A DNA stretch of 14,354 nt from Armatimonadota bacterium (GTDB taxonomy: Bacteria > Cloacimonadota > Cloacimonadia > Cloacimonadales > TCS61). The DNA lies in contig JAUWNO010000017.1 of the NCBI GenBank assembly GCA_030612605.1, positions 1 through 14,354 on the forward strand, in the 5' to 3' direction. Numbering within the stretch: the first letter of the stretch is position 1; every line of letters starts with the position of its first letter. The position numbers were made by a program, and so were the translations under genes. Under the pieces are notes generated by a model. It searched no databases and was not told where the DNA came from. It saw nothing but the letters and a program-made list of their open reading frames with translations. Shown here in pieces: positions 13,316 through 14,354 of this stretch.

Positions 13316-13804
13316 TTAAAACTGTCTATCTTCAAATGTTAATTCACGATCTCTTTTTTCTTTGAAAAAATCCTTAAGAAGGTCTGAACATTCTTTCTCT
13401 TTTACACCGGAGATCACAACAGGATGATGATTGAAACTTTTATCCAGAAGAGCATTATAAACAGAACCAACTGCTCCTGCTTTAGGATCATAACAGCCAA
13501 ACACTACTTTTCCTACCCGCGACCAGATGATAATCCCGGCGCACATCAAACAAGGCTCTACTGTTACGAAAAGAGTGTAATCATAAAAGTATTTTTCTCC
13601 GGAATCGATGATTTTTTCAATTACCAGTTTTTCTGCGTGGGCAAGTCCGTTTTTCAGTTGTCCGGTTCTGTTGTGTTCAGCAGCAATTATTTTGTTATCT
13701 TTTACCAATATAGCACCGATTGGCACTTCATCTTCCAGAAGTGCCAATCGAGCTTCTTCCAATGCAAAATTCATCCAATATTCGTTGGAGAATTTTTCAC
13801 ACAT
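13316..13804 (-). CDS. tadA: tRNA-specific adenosine deaminase TadA
   Basis: This zinc deaminase converts adenosine-34 to inosine in tRNA-Arg(ACG). The 162-residue product has the catalytic HAE motif (His56, Glu58) and the PCLMC zinc ligands (Cys85, Cys88), with MCAGIIIWSRVGKVVFGCYDP following as in bacterial TadA. The length is normal. I chose ATG 13804 because it starts one base after the hflC stop; a TTG reading from 13822 would run into hflC and adds an unconserved tail. There is no clear ribosome binding site, so translation is probably coupled to hflC. All key residues are present. Some bifunctional cytidine/adenosine deaminases look alike, but the motif spacing fits TadA. Confidence 0.93.
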   Translation of the reverse strand: MCEKFSNEYWMNFALEEARLALLEDEVPIGAILVKDNKIIAAEHNRTGQLKNGLAHAEKLVIEKIIDSGEKYFYDYTLFVTVEPCLMCAGIIIWSRVGKVVFGCYDPKAGAVGSVYNALLDKSFNHHPVVISGVKEKECSDLLKDFFKEKRDRELTFEDRQF

Positions 13805-13805
13805 T

Positions 13806-14354
13806 TTACTGTTTTGGTTCAATATTTTTAAAGTACTTGAAGTAATCGCTGTCAGTAGTCATGATGAGCGTATTTTTCTTGTCGATTGTACTTTCATAAG
13901 TTTCCAGGGTTTTGAGAAATTCATAAAATACAGGGTCTTTGTTGTAGGCATTCGCATAAATTTTGATTGCTTTTGCATCTGCTTTACCTTTGATTTCCTG
14001 TGCCTTTTTATAAGCTTCAGATTGGATCTGGTCTAATTCACGCTGCATTTTTCCAAGAATTTCAGCAGAATTTCCCTGCCCTTCGGAACGATATTTAGCT
14101 GCTATTTTCTGACGTTCGGAAATCATTCGCTCATAGACTTTTGCCCGAACTTCCTGAACATAATTTATGCGTTTGATTTTCACATCGATGAGCTGGATAC
14201 CATATTCAGCGATAATAGGTGCAGAAATATCAAAGATTCTATCTGCAATCTCACTTCTTCCGAAATCAATGGGTTCTTCCATAATTCCTTCCATCATATT
14301 ATCTGCATATTCTTCGGAAAAGGTCATTTTTCGATTGGAATTTCGCACAAGTTC
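13806..14354 (-). CDS. hflC: HflC, SPFH-domain modulator of FtsH (5' end outside window)
   Basis: The visible 182 residues are the C-terminal half of HflC, a membrane-anchored periplasmic protein that forms a large cage with HflK around the FtsH protease. The open frame continues to the window edge, so the N-terminal anchor is not seen. Recognisable segments are FDISAPIIAEYGIQLIDVKI, INYVQEVRAKVYERMISERQ, a Glu/Ala/Lys-rich helix (AKYRSEGQGNSAEILGKMQR, AYKKAQEIKGKADAKAIKIY), and YNKDPVFYEFLKTLETYEST near the end. These are characteristic of the family. hflK is expected just upstream, outside the window. tadA follows after one base. Confidence 0.93.
   Translation of the reverse strand, partial: ELVRNSNRKMTFSEEYADNMMEGIMEEPIDFGRSEIADRIFDISAPIIAEYGIQLIDVKIKRINYVQEVRAKVYERMISERQKIAAKYRSEGQGNSAEILGKMQRELDQIQSEAYKKAQEIKGKADAKAIKIYANAYNKDPVFYEFLKTLETYESTIDKKNTLIMTTDSDYFKYFKNIEPKQ

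Overview
The window is AT-rich bacterial DNA from an anaerobe-like member of the FCB group. Candidatus Cloacimonadota or a close relative is my best guess. It rests on the mix of FtsX-type exporters driven by NtrC-type regulators, orphan four-helix-bundle genes set in GGAGAAA tracts, and many short toxin-antitoxin modules. No taxonomic marker is present, so this stays an inference.

Positions 1-9632 (+ strand) hold one functional block: a MacAB/FtsX-like ABC exporter with its own two-component system. After a clear intrinsic terminator (36-61) comes a well-formed -24/-12 sigma-54 promoter (154-169). It is followed by a HlyD-type periplasmic adaptor (203-1447), a secreted TPR protein (1761-2645), an ABC ATPase (2852-3520), an inserted four-helix-bundle (23S intervening-sequence type) gene (3622-3984) bracketed by GGAGAAA tracts, two overlapping MacB/FtsX permeases (4193-5440, 5437-6636), a sigma-54-dependent response regulator (6986-8341) and a sensor kinase (8338-9632). 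The kinase has two membrane helices and almost no periplasmic loop. The coherent reading is that the kinase senses a membrane or exporter state, phosphorylates the regulator, and the regulator fires the sigma-54 promoter of the exporter operon. Two single-base defects lie in this pair: the regulator has lost a normal start codon, and the kinase is frameshifted in a T run. Either the system is decaying or the assembly has indel errors.

Positions 9640-13268 are an accessory region, mostly on the - strand. It holds a HepT/MntA toxin-antitoxin pair, an Orc1/Cdc6-like AAA+ ATPase, a BrnT toxin and BrnA antitoxin read as a single fused ORF, a small four-helix membrane protein, and a truncated RelE/ParE toxin remnant. 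Two of the toxin-antitoxin modules each lie between the 3' end of an intact gene and a second, diverged copy of that same 3' end: the kinase tail is repeated at 10365-10487 and the membrane-protein tail at 11817-11939. This shared layout is the most unusual feature of the window.

Positions 13316-14354 (- strand) return to housekeeping genes: hflC (5' end outside the window) followed one base later by tadA.

Non-coding structure is rich. A nested set of stems at 1491-1735 looks like a folded RNA. Palindromic MITE-like units lie at 6729-6896 and 13000-13158, and purine/pyrimidine tracts surround the four-helix-bundle gene. No tRNA, rRNA, CRISPR array or complete insertion sequence was seen.
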